In this document: piece by piece, positions 51,245-59,912 of the stretch
Numbering within the stretch: the first letter of the stretch is position 1
How the letters are laid out: the number at the start of each line of letters is the position of its first letter
Assembly: GCA_902476875.1 (NCBI GenBank)
Contig: CABSFC010000003.1
Location: forward strand, 1 to 64,000
Reading direction: 5' to 3'
Origin: an uncultured Oscillibacter sp.
GTDB lineage: Bacteria > Bacillota > Clostridia > Oscillospirales > Oscillospiraceae
Length of the DNA: 64,000 nt
Made by a program: the position numbers and the translations under genes
The notes under the pieces: model-generated
Databases searched by the model: none
Told to the model about the DNA's origin: nothing
Seen by the model: only the letters and a program-made list of their open reading frames with translations

Positions 51245-52792
51245 TCAGCTGGCATCTCCCGCCGCCAGACACGCGGACAGCGACCAGGTGTGCCAGTCGG
51301 CGGCCTCCCGGCGGGCGTCGGCGCGGCGCTCCGCGATCAGGTCCTCCAGCCGCCGCTGATAGCCGCTCCGATCCCAGCAGATCAGGCCGCCGTCCAGCCG
51401 CTTCAGCTGGGAGAGGGTGTCATAGGATAGGCCGTAGAGCAGATACTCCACGTCGATGGAGGCGCTTTCGCCGCCCAGATAACGGTCCACCTGGTCCCTT
51501 GCAACCAGATAGTCCACGGGCACGCAGTTGATGACCAGCCACCCCGCCAGGGCCAGGGGAAAAGCCAGACGGCAGAAGGAGAAGTCCGGCTTTTGGATCT
51601 TCCTGGCCGCCGCCAGCAGGAACAGGGCCATCATTACCATCCCCCAGTAGGTCATGCACCGTTTGAAGCTCAGGCCGTAGGCGGAGACGTACAGCGTCAT
51701 CCGCCAGGCGGCGGAGGCCAGCAGCACCAGGCTCTCCAGGGCCAGCAGCGCCGCCAGCGCCCGGAGGGCGGCCCACAGCCGGCCCTCACGCCGGGAGAAG
51801 GTCAGCGCCGCCATGGTGACGCTCAGGTTGACCACCGTGACGCCCACCATCTGGAAAAATCCGCTGCGGGCCCACTCGGCGTAGCTGATGCCCCGTCGGG
51901 CCAGGTACTCGGCCCCGCCGAAGAGCCCTGCGGACTGGACCGCCAGGAACAGGAGGTACAGCGCGTCCAGCGCCGCCAGGATGAGCACGAACACCAGCGC
52001 GTCGGCGACGGGATATTTTTTATCCGCGGCGGCTTTCAGCGGCGCCGGGTGGCGGAGGCTGTACAGCAGACCGAAGACGAAGGGCGTCAGGACCAGGCCC
52101 CAGACCAGCTTCCACAGGGCGGTGGTGAAGTGGCGCTGGACCCAGGCCCGCAGGTCCGCCGTGGCGGCGGCGAACAGCGCGTCGGCGGAGGCCAGGACGG
52201 GGACCAGGAACAGCAGCAAAAGCAGGGCGCAGGCGGCGCCCAGGGCGGCGGGCAGGACGCGGCGGCTCCGCCGCTTCCCGGACACCGCCGCGGCGGGCAC
52301 GGCCCCCAGGTTGCCGAACAGGCCCCATAACAGCAGCAAAAAGCGCTCCCACAGCATGGCGGGCCGCCACCAGGGCAGCCGGGCGGCGCCGGACAGGGCC
52401 AGGGCGTGGACCGGCAGCAGCGCCAGCAGGGCCAGCAGGTTCCAGAGCCGGAAATACCAGCTGGACCCCAGGACCAGGGTAGCCGCCAGGAACAGGACGG
52501 CCAGCAGCAGCACGCGGTTGGAGCGGACGGCCAGCAGCAGCACGCGGTTGGAGCGGACGGCCAGCGGCGCGGCGCCCACATAGCCCAGGGTCAGGACATA
52601 CCAGACGAACACCGCAAGGGCCAGTCCGGCGGTGGGGCCGTGCCAGAAGAGGGTGTCCGCCAGCAGCACACAAAACGCGGCGGCGAGTGGCAGGAGCAGG
52701 CGCTCTTTTCTAGTGATCTCGTAAATTCTGGAGGGATTTTGGGTAGGCTTCGCCGGCCCTCCCAGCGGCAGGGCGTTTTCAGGATTCTGCAT
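51245..52792 (-). CDS. DUF4173/DUF4153-like polytopic membrane protein
   Basis: 515 residues with about 11-12 predicted helices and a soluble C-terminal 100 residues. Layout and segments such as GVTVVNLSVTMAALTFSRREG and AAWRMTLYVSAYGLSFKR fit the DUF4153/DUF4173 group found in Firmicutes. Function unknown. It contains an exact ten-residue duplication (VRSNRVLLLA twice) from a 30-base tandem repeat. Likely co-transcribed or co-regulated with the DUF2975-XRE pair upstream. AAGGAGAATCGAAT precedes the ATG. Confidence 0.75.
   Translation of the reverse strand: MQNPENALPLGGPAKPTQNPSRIYEITRKERLLLPLAAAFCVLLADTLFWHGPTAGLALAVFVWYVLTLGYVGAAPLAVRSNRVLLLAVRSNRVLLLAVLFLAATLVLGSSWYFRLWNLLALLALLPVHALALSGAARLPWWRPAMLWERFLLLLWGLFGNLGAVPAAAVSGKRRSRRVLPAALGAACALLLLLFLVPVLASADALFAAATADLRAWVQRHFTTALWKLVWGLVLTPFVFGLLYSLRHPAPLKAAADKKYPVADALVFVLILAALDALYLLFLAVQSAGLFGGAEYLARRGISYAEWARSGFFQMVGVTVVNLSVTMAALTFSRREGRLWAALRALAALLALESLVLLASAAWRMTLYVSAYGLSFKRCMTYWGMVMMALFLLAAARKIQKPDFSFCRLAFPLALAGWLVINCVPVDYLVARDQVDRYLGGESASIDVEYLLYGLSYDTLSQLKRLDGGLICWDRSGYQRRLEDLIAERRADARREAADWHTWSLSACLAAGDAS
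52501..52560. repeat. Exact 30-bp tandem duplication inside a coding region
   Basis: Two identical copies (52501-52530 and 52531-52560) starting CCAGCAGCAGCACGCGGTTG, in frame, adding ten residues to a membrane helix-loop of the DUF4173-like protein. Confidence 0.95.
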
Positions 52793-52812
52793 ATTCGATT
52801 CTCCTTATCGGG

Positions 52813-52840
52813 TGTCCGCCATGAGCGGACAGTTTTTTTG
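52813..52840 (+). terminator. Hairpin with T-tract on the plus strand
   Basis: TGTCCGC (52813-52819) and GCGGACA (52825-52831) followed by seven T's on the plus strand. No plus-strand gene ends here; on the minus strand it is a leader hairpin of the DUF4173-like gene. A second GGGCCGCC/GGCGGCCC stem with plus-strand T's lies at 52888-52942. Confidence 0.45.
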
Positions 52841-52965
52841 ACTGTGTCCGGGGGCTCTCCGCCCCGCGGGAAACGGCGTTCACAAATGGGCCGCCAACAG
52901 GCGTTTTTTGCACGCGGCGGGGCAACGGCGGCCCGTTTTTTCAAAAATTTTTCTGGGGTGGGGGA

Positions 52966-53181
52966 CTATGACGGCCTTTCGTCCGGCACAAACTCCAGAA
53001 TGTCCCCCGGCTGGCAGTCCAGGGCGGCGCAGATGGCCTCCAGCGTGGAGAAGCGGACGGCCTTGGCCTTGTTGTTCTTCAAGATCGACAGGTTGGCAAG
53101 GGTGATGTCCACCTTTTCCGACAGCTGGTTGAGGGACATCTTCCGCTTCGCCATCATCACATCCAGATTGACCACGATCAT
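52966..53181 (-). CDS. Small XRE/Cro-type HTH regulator (YozG-like)
   Basis: 71-residue single-domain HTH protein (VMMAKRKMSLNQLSEKVDITLANLSILKNNKAKAV in parts), ending CQPGDILEFVPDE as in the HTH_26/YozG group. These small regulators usually sit behind a DUF2975 membrane protein, as here (9-base gap), and are thought to control their own operon. Cytosolic DNA binder. Confidence 0.88.
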   Translation of the reverse strand: MIVVNLDVMMAKRKMSLNQLSEKVDITLANLSILKNNKAKAVRFSTLEAICAALDCQPGDILEFVPDERPS

Positions 53182-53190
53182 GGCGCCACC

Positions 53191-53784
53191 TCAAATCGTC
53201 AGGTCGTTCTCCGCCTTCAGCTCCGCCGCCTGGCGGAACAGGGCGGACATGACCAGGCACAAAAGCCCCGCCATGGCGAACAGCGGCACGAACAGGGCGT
53301 TATACGAGGCCAGGGGCAGGGCGGAGCGGTAATACCAGACGCTCCAGACCACCCGCGCCAGTGCCGCGGCGGCGATCAGAAAGGCGCAGACGGCGGCCCG
53401 CCTCAGACTGACGGCGTTCTCCATGGAGAACGGCTGCCCCCGGAGGATGGTCTTCAGCACCCGGCGGGCCTGCCACAGGATGACGGCGGTGCAGACACCG
53501 GAGAACAGCAGAAACAGCGTCAGCGCCAGGCTGTAGGCGTCGAACCCGGACCAGCCCGCCAGCCAGATGAGCGCGCTGCCGGCGACGGCGGCCAGCACGA
53601 TGTCGTCCTCCCCGGGGAACAGGATGCCGCCGAGATACGCCTGAACGCCCTCCAGCAGCCCCCCTCCGCCGCTGAGGGAGACGGCGCTGGGGACCAGATA
53701 TAAAATGACGAGATTGCAGACAAAGGCGGTCAGGACCAGGACGTTCAGGACCCCGGCGATCCGCCGCACGGAAGCGGATTTCAT
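53191..53784 (-). CDS. DUF2975-type membrane protein
   Basis: 197 residues, four predicted helices (about 10-30, 65-105, 125-148, 160-185). The GQPFSMENAVSLRRAAVCAFL segment is typical of DUF2975 proteins, which pair with small XRE regulators and may act as a membrane sensor for them. The ATG of MKSASVRR lies six bases after AGGAGGAG. No enzymatic motif. Confidence 0.82.
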   Translation of the reverse strand: MKSASVRRIAGVLNVLVLTAFVCNLVILYLVPSAVSLSGGGGLLEGVQAYLGGILFPGEDDIVLAAVAGSALIWLAGWSGFDAYSLALTLFLLFSGVCTAVILWQARRVLKTILRGQPFSMENAVSLRRAAVCAFLIAAAALARVVWSVWYYRSALPLASYNALFVPLFAMAGLLCLVMSALFRQAAELKAENDLTI

Positions 53785-53807
53785 GGGCATCTCCTCCTTT
53801 TGCCAGT

Positions 53808-53860
53808 ATCCTACCACGGATATTATTGAAAGTCAATGATTATTTATTGTTTTTCGATAA
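53808..53860 (-). promoter_or_regulatory. Promoter and putative operator of DUF2975-XRE
   Basis: Minus-strand TTGACT (53836-53831), 17-base spacer, TAGGAT (53813-53808). Just upstream, TTATCGAAAAACAATAA (53860-53844) is a near-palindrome that may bind the XRE protein. Confidence 0.65.
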
Positions 53861-53875
53861 ATTAAGGAGGACAAA

Positions 53876-53916
53876 ACAGGAACGCGGGCGGCCTTTCGGG
53901 CCGCCCGCGTTCCTGT
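53876..53916. terminator. Strong 18-bp hairpin
   Basis: Perfect 18-base arms (53876-53893 and 53899-53916; ACAGGAACGCGG... ) with a 5-base loop. T-tracts are poor on both sides, so it may be an insulator or a terminator remnant between the divergent promoters. Confidence 0.6.
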
Positions 53917-54102
53917 TGATATAGAGAAAGGAGAGGGAAAATGGTGTGTGTCGATCAAACTTCCTGCTTGATGGGTCCATCATATCGGCGGAAAGAGGAA
54001 AAGTCAACAGCTTAAAAGGAAACTTCATAATTTGTTTACAACCAGCCGGATTTTGAAACATTTCGTTTACAAATCGTTCAAAAAATATTCGCATTTTGCA
54101 TA

Positions 54103-54163
54103 TTGACACCACCGGAGGGATATGCTAATATTTAGTACGCTAATTTTTAGCCTACTAAATATT
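54103..54163 (+). promoter_or_regulatory. Promoter and MarR operator
   Basis: TTGACA (54103-54108), 17-base spacer, TAATAT (54126-54131): near-consensus. AATATTTAGTA (54127-54137) and its exact inverse TACTAAATATT (54153-54163) cover the -10 box and start site, fitting self-repression by the MarR protein. Confidence 0.88.
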
Positions 54164-54182
54164 TTCCGAAAGGAGGACGCTT

Positions 54183-54620
54183 ATGCAGCATCGCAATGAT
54201 TTGGGCTCTATGCTGAGACACTGTTCCCACCTTGCGCGGGAGCGGATGGACGCGCGGCTGTCCCACTACGATGTGACGCCGGCGCAGACACACGCGCTGC
54301 TGTATCTCCACCAGCACGGGGGGCAGGCGCCCCAGTGCGCGGTGACGGAGTTTTTGAAGGTGAAGCCCTCCACCGCCAACGGAATCCTGGACCGGATGGA
54401 GGAAAAGGGATTGGTGCGGCGGACGGTCAGCGGCAGCGACGCCCGGAAGCGGCTCATCTCCCTGACGGACAAGGGAGCGGAACAGCAGACGCTGGTCCAG
54501 CAGGGCTTTCTGGACACGGAGAGCGCCATGGTCCGGGGCTTTACCCCGGAGGAGGCGGAGACACTGCTGGCGCTGCTGGAGCGCGTGATTCAAAATCTTG
54601 AGGAGGATCGAAACCCATGA
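54183..54620 (+). CDS. MarR-family regulator of the ABC exporter
   Basis: 145 residues: winged HTH with VTPAQTHALLYLHQHG, QCAVTEFLKVKPSTANGILDRMEEKGLV and the wing RTVSGSDARKRLISLTDKG. The coding end overlaps the first exporter gene start by four bases, so one mRNA carries regulator and exporter. Probably a repressor relieved by a pump substrate. Confidence 0.92.
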   Translation: MQHRNDLGSMLRHCSHLARERMDARLSHYDVTPAQTHALLYLHQHGGQAPQCAVTEFLKVKPSTANGILDRMEEKGLVRRTVSGSDARKRLISLTDKGAEQQTLVQQGFLDTESAMVRGFTPEEAETLLALLERVIQNLEEDRNP

Positions 54621-56380
54621 TGAAAAAACTTTGGCCCCATATGCGGCCCTACGCCGGGTGGATCGCCCTGGGCGTGGCGTGCAGCGCCCTGGAGGCCGTC
54701 TTTGAGCTGCTGATCCCGCTGGTGATGAGCGACATCGTGGATGTCGGCATCGCAAGCGGCGACAGGGATTATATCCTGCAAAAGGGCGCCTTGATGGTGG
54801 TTATGGCGCTGGTGTCCCTGTGCTTCGGCATCGGGGGGGCCGTTTTCTCCTCTATGGCCGGACAGGGCTTCGGCGCCAACCTGCGCCGGGCGGAGTACGA
54901 CCACATCCAGGAGTACGCCTTTTCCAATATCGAGAAGTTTTCCACCGCGTCGCTGGTGACCCGGCTGACCAACGATGTGAACAACATGCAGATGTCCCTG
55001 ATGATGGGGATGCGGCTGCTGGTGCGCTCGCCGGTGATGCTGGTGTCCGCCCTGGTGCTGTCCATCCGCATCAGCCGCCAGCTGAGCAACGTGTTTTTGG
55101 TGGCGCTGCCGCTGCTGATCGTGGTGGTGGCGGTGATCCTGACCCGGGTCAGCCCCCTGTTCCGCACCCTCCAGGAGAAGACCGACGCGCTGAACCTGGT
55201 GGTGCAGGAGGATCTGGCGGGCATCCGGGTGGTGAAGTCCTTCGTCCGGGAGGACCACGAGGAGCAGAAGTTCGCCCAGCGCAACCGGGACCTGAAGAGG
55301 ACCTCGGAAAAAGCCTTCGGCACCGTGGTCATCAACATGCCCATCATGATGCTGATCGTCTACGGCACCATCATCGCCGTCATGTGGTTCGGCGGCAAAA
55401 TGGTCTACGCCGGGACGCTGGAGGCCGGAAAGCTCATCACCTACTTCACCTATATCACCCAGATCATGATGTCGCTGATGATGGTGTCCATGATCTTCAT
55501 GATGCTGACCCGGTCCATCGCCTGCGCCAGGCGCATCGTGGAGGTGCTGGACGAGGTCCCCGCCATCACCGACGGCGCGGCGGAGACCGACGTGGACGAA
55601 AGCGGCCGCGAGACCCCTGCCGCCGTGAGGGACGGCAGCGTCGACTTCGACCATGTGTCCTTCAAGTACGACCCGGCGAGCCCGGAGTGGATTTTGAACG
55701 ACGTGGACCTGCACATCCGCTCCGGCCAGACGGTGGGCATCCTGGGCGGCACCGGCAGCGCCAAGACCACCCTGGTGTCCCTGATCCCCCGGCTGTACGA
55801 GGCCACGGAGGGCACCGTCTTTGTGGGCGGGCGGCCCGTGCGGGCGTATACCATGGAGCACCTGCGGGACGCGGTGTCCGTGGTGCTGCAAAAGAACACC
55901 CTGTTCTCCGGCACCATCCGGGAGAACCTGCTCTGGGGCGATCCCAACGCCACCGAAGAGGAGCTGTGGGCGGCCTGCCGCGCCGCCTGCGCCGACGAGT
56001 TTCTGGAGCGGATGCCCGACGGCCTGGACACCGACCTGGGCCAGGGGGGCGTCAACGTCTCCGGCGGGCAGAAGCAGCGGCTGTGCATCGCCCGGGCTAT
56101 TTTGAAGAAGCCCAAGGTTTTGATTCTGGACGACTCCACCAGCGCCGTGGACACCGCCACCGATGCCAAAATCAGAAGTGCCTTTGCCAATGAGCTGAAG
56201 GACACCACCAAGATCATCATTGCCCAGCGGGTGACCTCCGTCTGCGAGGCGGATCTGATCCTGGTGATGGACGGCGGCCGCGTCGCGGCCCAGGGAACCC
56301 ACGAGGAATTGATGAAGAATTGTGACATTTACCGCGAGGTCTACCAGTCCCAGCAGGAAGGAGTGAGCATCGGTGGCTGA
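54617..56380 (+). CDS. Heterodimeric ABC exporter subunit 1 (degenerate site)
   Basis: 587 residues: six-helix membrane domain (1-320) and an NBD. Walker A reads GGTGSAKTTL, with Ala in place of the last Gly; signature VSGGQKQR is good; the residue after Walker B is Asp rather than Glu (LILDDSTSAVD), the usual mark of the non-hydrolysing site in heterodimeric exporters such as BmrCD or TM287/288. Pairs with subunit 2, whose gene overlaps its end by eight bases. Likely multidrug or lipid export. Confidence 0.92.
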   Translation: MMKKLWPHMRPYAGWIALGVACSALEAVFELLIPLVMSDIVDVGIASGDRDYILQKGALMVVMALVSLCFGIGGAVFSSMAGQGFGANLRRAEYDHIQEYAFSNIEKFSTASLVTRLTNDVNNMQMSLMMGMRLLVRSPVMLVSALVLSIRISRQLSNVFLVALPLLIVVVAVILTRVSPLFRTLQEKTDALNLVVQEDLAGIRVVKSFVREDHEEQKFAQRNRDLKRTSEKAFGTVVINMPIMMLIVYGTIIAVMWFGGKMVYAGTLEAGKLITYFTYITQIMMSLMMVSMIFMMLTRSIACARRIVEVLDEVPAITDGAAETDVDESGRETPAAVRDGSVDFDHVSFKYDPASPEWILNDVDLHIRSGQTVGILGGTGSAKTTLVSLIPRLYEATEGTVFVGGRPVRAYTMEHLRDAVSVVLQKNTLFSGTIRENLLWGDPNATEEELWAACRAACADEFLERMPDGLDTDLGQGGVNVSGGQKQRLCIARAILKKPKVLILDDSTSAVDTATDAKIRSAFANELKDTTKIIIAQRVTSVCEADLILVMDGGRVAAQGTHEELMKNCDIYREVYQSQQEGVSIGG

Positions 56381-58262
56381 GAAGAAAAGCATGCGTTCCG
56401 GCGGCCCCGGCCCCGGCGGCGCGCCCAAGGGCGGCTACCGCAAGCCGAAGAACATGCGGGGCACACTGGGGAAGCTGATGCGCTACCTGGGGCGGTACAA
56501 GGCGTATCTGGCGGTGGTGGTCGTGCTGCTGGTCATCAGCTCCGCCTGCACCGTGGGCGGGTCTTACCTCATCAAGCCCCTGATCAACGACTATATCCTG
56601 CCCGGAGACTTCCCGGGGCTTGCCCGGATGCTGTGCGTCATGGCGGCGGTGTATGTCACCGGCGCGGCCTGCTCCTTCGGCTATGCCCGCATCATGGTCC
56701 ACGTGTCCCAGAACACCGTGGCCCGGATCCGGGAGGACCTGTTTGCCCACATGCAGAAGCTGCCCCTGCAGTACTTCGACACCCACACCCACGGCGAGCT
56801 GATGAGCCGCTACACCAACGACATCGAGACAGTGTCCGAGGCCCTGAACAACAGCTTCGGCAGCCTGATCTCCTGCTCGCTGAACTTTTTAGGCACCATC
56901 GCCATGATGATCGTCCTCAGCCCCACGCTGAGCCTCATCACCTTTGTCATGCTGGCGGTGATGCTGCTGGTGGTCAAGGTCATCGGTGGCCGCAGCCGCC
57001 GCTACTTCGCCGCCCAGCAGCGGGCCGTGGGCGCTGTCAACGGCTATATCGAGGAGATGATCGAGGGCCAGAAGGTCATCAAGGTCTTCAACCACGAGCG
57101 GGCGGCGAAGGAGGGCTTCTACGGCCTGAACGAGACCTACCGCCAGGCGGGCACTCGGGCCCAGATCTACTCCGGCATGATGATGCCCGCTATGGGCAAC
57201 CTCAGCTATATCAACTACGCCATCACCTGCTGCGTGGGCGGACTGCTTGCCATCCGCAGCGGCGACCTGGGGGGTCTGGCGGCGTTTTTGCAGTACACCC
57301 GGCAGGTCAGCCAGCCCATCACGCAGATCTCTCAGCAGGTGAACACCATCCTCTCCGCCGTGGCCGGCGCGGAGCGGGTGTTCGAGGTGATGGAGACCCA
57401 GCCGGAGACCGACGCGGGCAAGGTAACCTTGACGCGGGTCACGGAGAGCCGGGACGGAAAACTGACAGAGGCATCGTATGACACCGGCGCCTGGGCCTGG
57501 AAGAAGCCCGACGGCGAACTGGTGCCCCTGCGGGGCGATGTGCGGTTCGACCATGTGGTGTTCGGCTACGACGACCGGAAGATCATCCTCCACGACATCT
57601 CCCTGTTCGCAAAGCCCGGGCAGAAGATCGCCTTCGTCGGCTCCACCGGCGCGGGCAAGACCACCATCACCAGCCTCATCAACCGCTTCTATGAGATCCA
57701 GAGCGGCGCCATCACCTATGACGGCATCGACGTGCGGGACATCGAAAAGGACTCCCTGCGGCGGTCCCTGGGCGTGGTGCTGCAGGACACCCACCTGTTC
57801 ACCGGCACCGTGGCGGACAACATCCGTTACGGCCGCCTGGACGCCACGGACGAGGAGGTGGAGGCCGCCGCCAAGCTGGCGGGGGCGGACACCTTCATCC
57901 GGCACCTGCCCAAGGGGTACGACACCGTGCTCTCCGGCGACGGCGGCAACCTGAGCCAGGGCGAGCGGCAGCTTCTGAACATCGCCCGGGCGGCCTGCGC
58001 CAACCCGCCGGTGCTGATCCTGGACGAGGCCACCAGCTCCATCGACACCCGGACGGAGAAGATCATCGAGCGGGGCATGGACCGGCTGATGGCGGGCCGG
58101 ACGGTGTTCGTCATCGCCCACCGGCTCAGCACCGTGCGCAACGCCAGGGCCATCATGGTCCTGGAGCAGGGCGAGATCATCGAGCGGGGCGACCACGACG
58201 ACCTGATCGAACAGCACGGCAGATACTATCAGCTGTACACCGGCCAGCTGGAGCTGGACTGA
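56373..58262 (+). CDS. Heterodimeric ABC exporter subunit 2 (catalytic site)
   Basis: 629 residues. A Gly/Lys-rich N-terminal tail (SGGPGPGGAPKGGYRKPKN) precedes a six-helix domain and an NBD with canonical Walker A GSTGAGKTT and Walker B LILDEATSSID; its signature is LSQGERQ. An extra segment of about 40 residues links the helices and the NBD. Together with subunit 1 it forms an asymmetric exporter. Start overlaps the upstream stop. Confidence 0.93.
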   Translation: MAEKKSMRSGGPGPGGAPKGGYRKPKNMRGTLGKLMRYLGRYKAYLAVVVVLLVISSACTVGGSYLIKPLINDYILPGDFPGLARMLCVMAAVYVTGAACSFGYARIMVHVSQNTVARIREDLFAHMQKLPLQYFDTHTHGELMSRYTNDIETVSEALNNSFGSLISCSLNFLGTIAMMIVLSPTLSLITFVMLAVMLLVVKVIGGRSRRYFAAQQRAVGAVNGYIEEMIEGQKVIKVFNHERAAKEGFYGLNETYRQAGTRAQIYSGMMMPAMGNLSYINYAITCCVGGLLAIRSGDLGGLAAFLQYTRQVSQPITQISQQVNTILSAVAGAERVFEVMETQPETDAGKVTLTRVTESRDGKLTEASYDTGAWAWKKPDGELVPLRGDVRFDHVVFGYDDRKIILHDISLFAKPGQKIAFVGSTGAGKTTITSLINRFYEIQSGAITYDGIDVRDIEKDSLRRSLGVVLQDTHLFTGTVADNIRYGRLDATDEEVEAAAKLAGADTFIRHLPKGYDTVLSGDGGNLSQGERQLLNIARAACANPPVLILDEATSSIDTRTEKIIERGMDRLMAGRTVFVIAHRLSTVRNARAIMVLEQGEIIERGDHDDLIEQHGRYYQLYTGQLELD

Positions 58263-58288
58263 GACGCCCAGGCCGGTATATCGGAAAC

Positions 58289-58318
58289 AAGCCCCCGGTT
58301 GGTGAAAACCGGGGGCTT
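58289..58318 (+). terminator. Terminator of the marR-ABC operon
   Basis: AAGCCCCCGGTT (58289-58300) and AACCGGGGGCTT (58307-58318) followed by TCTCTCT, 26 bases after the last stop. Confidence 0.85.
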
Positions 58319-58357
58319 TCTCTCTCCCGGCCCGCGGCCGCCCGGGGCAAAAACCTC

Positions 58358-58385
58358 TTGACAAAGCCGCCGTCCGTGTTACACT
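58358..58385 (+). promoter_or_regulatory. Promoter of the MATE gene
   Basis: TTGACA (58358-58363), 16-base spacer, TACACT (58380-58385). Confidence 0.65.
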
Positions 58386-58460
58386 TGGGGGCGTCCGTTC
58401 CCCCGCGCGCAGGCGTCCGGGGGGACGGCGGGGGAAACTGAGAGACAGAGGGAAGCAGAC

Positions 58461-59831
58461 ATGGCACTGATGAAACAGGGGAAACAGGACCTGACCCAGG
58501 GACCGCTGGCAAAGCAGATCGCTTTGTTCAGTGTTCCGCTGATCCTGTCCAATTTGCTGCAGGTTTTATTCAATATGGCGGACGTGGCCGTGGTGGGCCG
58601 GTTCGGCGGGCCGGGGGCGCTGGGCTCCGTGGGCTCCACCACCATCCTGGTGTCGCTGTTCACAGGGCTGCTCATCGGCCTTTCCAGCGGCGTCAATGTG
58701 CTGACGGCCCTCCACTTCGGCGCGAAGGCGAAACGGGAGCTGGCGGAGACCGTCCACGCCTCGGCGCTGATCTGCGCCCTGGCGGGGGCGCTGCTGCTGG
58801 CGGTGGGCGTGGCGTTCGCCCGGCCCATCCTGGAGCTGCTGCGGACCAAGGACGAGCTGATCGACGGCGCGGTGCTGTACCTGCGCATCTATGTGCTGGG
58901 GATGCCCGCCCTGGGCGTCTACAACTTCGGCAACGCGGTATTCAGCGCCATCGGCGACACCCAGCGGCCGCTGCGGTACCTGTCCGTGGCGGGGGTGCTG
59001 AACGTTGTGCTGAACCTGTTCTTCGTCATCGTCTGCGATCTGAACGTGGCGGGCGTGGCCCTGGCCAGCATCCTGTCCCAGTACCTGTCCGCCGTCTTGA
59101 TTCTGGCGGCCCTGTTCCGCCGGGGGGATGAGCTGTACGGCCTGCGGCGGGGAGAGCTGCGGCTGTACCGCTACCGCAGCGGGGCGATTTTGAGCATCGG
59201 CGTCCCCTCGGCGCTGCAGCACGGCATTTTCGCCTTGGCGAACCTGTTCATCCAGGCCAGCGTCAACTCCTTCAACGCCGTCATGGTGGAGGGCAACGCC
59301 GCCGCGGCGAACGCGGACAACCTGGTGTACGACGTCATGGCCGCGTTCTACACGGCGTGCAGCAGCTTCATCGGCCAGAACTACGGCGCCGGGAAGTGGG
59401 ACCGCATCTGGAGGAGCTATCTCATCAGCCTGGGATACGCTTTCGGCATCGGCCTGGCCATGGGCCTGGGGCTGTTTGCCTGCGGGCCGCTGTTTCTGTC
59501 CCTGTTCACCACGGAGGCCGCCGTGGTGGAGGCGGGCATGCGCCGCCTGGCCATCATGAGCGTCTCCTACTGCGTGTCGGCCTTCATGGACGGCACCATC
59601 GCCGCCAGCCGGGGGCTGGGGCGGAGCCTGGGGCCCATGGTCATCGTGGTGCTGGGCTCCTGCGTGTTCCGCATCCTCTGGGTGTACACGGTCTTCGCCT
59701 ACTTCCGCACCATCACGTCGCTGTATCTGCTGTACATCTTCTCCTGGGGCATCACCGCGGCGGCGGAGATCGTGTATTTCCGCCGGACCTACCGCCGGTT
59801 GAAGCGGGAGCACCTGGCGGACGGGGGCTGA
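58461..59831 (+). CDS. MATE-family efflux transporter
   Basis: 456 residues with 12 predicted helices in two six-helix halves. SVPLILSNLLQVLFNMADVAVVGRFGG and the second-half equivalent GVPSALQHGIFALANLFIQ, plus NADNLVYDVMAAFYTACSSFIGQNYGA in short blocks, match the DinF/NorM-like group of Clostridia. Exchanges Na+ or H+ for drugs or metabolites. Single gene; terminator follows. Confidence 0.92.
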   Translation: MALMKQGKQDLTQGPLAKQIALFSVPLILSNLLQVLFNMADVAVVGRFGGPGALGSVGSTTILVSLFTGLLIGLSSGVNVLTALHFGAKAKRELAETVHASALICALAGALLLAVGVAFARPILELLRTKDELIDGAVLYLRIYVLGMPALGVYNFGNAVFSAIGDTQRPLRYLSVAGVLNVVLNLFFVIVCDLNVAGVALASILSQYLSAVLILAALFRRGDELYGLRRGELRLYRYRSGAILSIGVPSALQHGIFALANLFIQASVNSFNAVMVEGNAAAANADNLVYDVMAAFYTACSSFIGQNYGAGKWDRIWRSYLISLGYAFGIGLAMGLGLFACGPLFLSLFTTEAAVVEAGMRRLAIMSVSYCVSAFMDGTIAASRGLGRSLGPMVIVVLGSCVFRILWVYTVFAYFRTITSLYLLYIFSWGITAAAEIVYFRRTYRRLKREHLADGG

Positions 59832-59852
59832 CGGGAGCGTTTACCGCGTAAA

Positions 59853-59883
59853 ACAGGCCGGACGGCTGAGCCGTCCGGCCTGT
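59853..59883. terminator. Bidirectional terminator between MATE and ftsH
   Basis: ACAGGCCGGACGGC (59853-59866) and GCCGTCCGGCCTGT (59870-59883), perfect, loop TGA, between convergent genes. It lies just beyond the alternative-frame stop of ftsH. Confidence 0.88.
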
Positions 59884-59912
59884 TCGTTTATTCCTGTGTC
59901 TGGTCGCCGGCT

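Larger units (their letters stand above)
53785..54182. other. Intergenic region with two promoters and a terminator
   Basis: About 400 bases between the divergent DUF2975 and marR genes. Contains the DUF2975 promoter, a strong bidirectional hairpin and the marR promoter/operator described separately. The stretch 53930-54100 is AT-rich and shows no gene. Confidence 0.8.

Noticed and set aside
53840..54112. 90-codon minus-strand open frame upstream of marR
   Set aside because: It crosses the strong hairpin and AT-rich promoter DNA and has no ribosome site.
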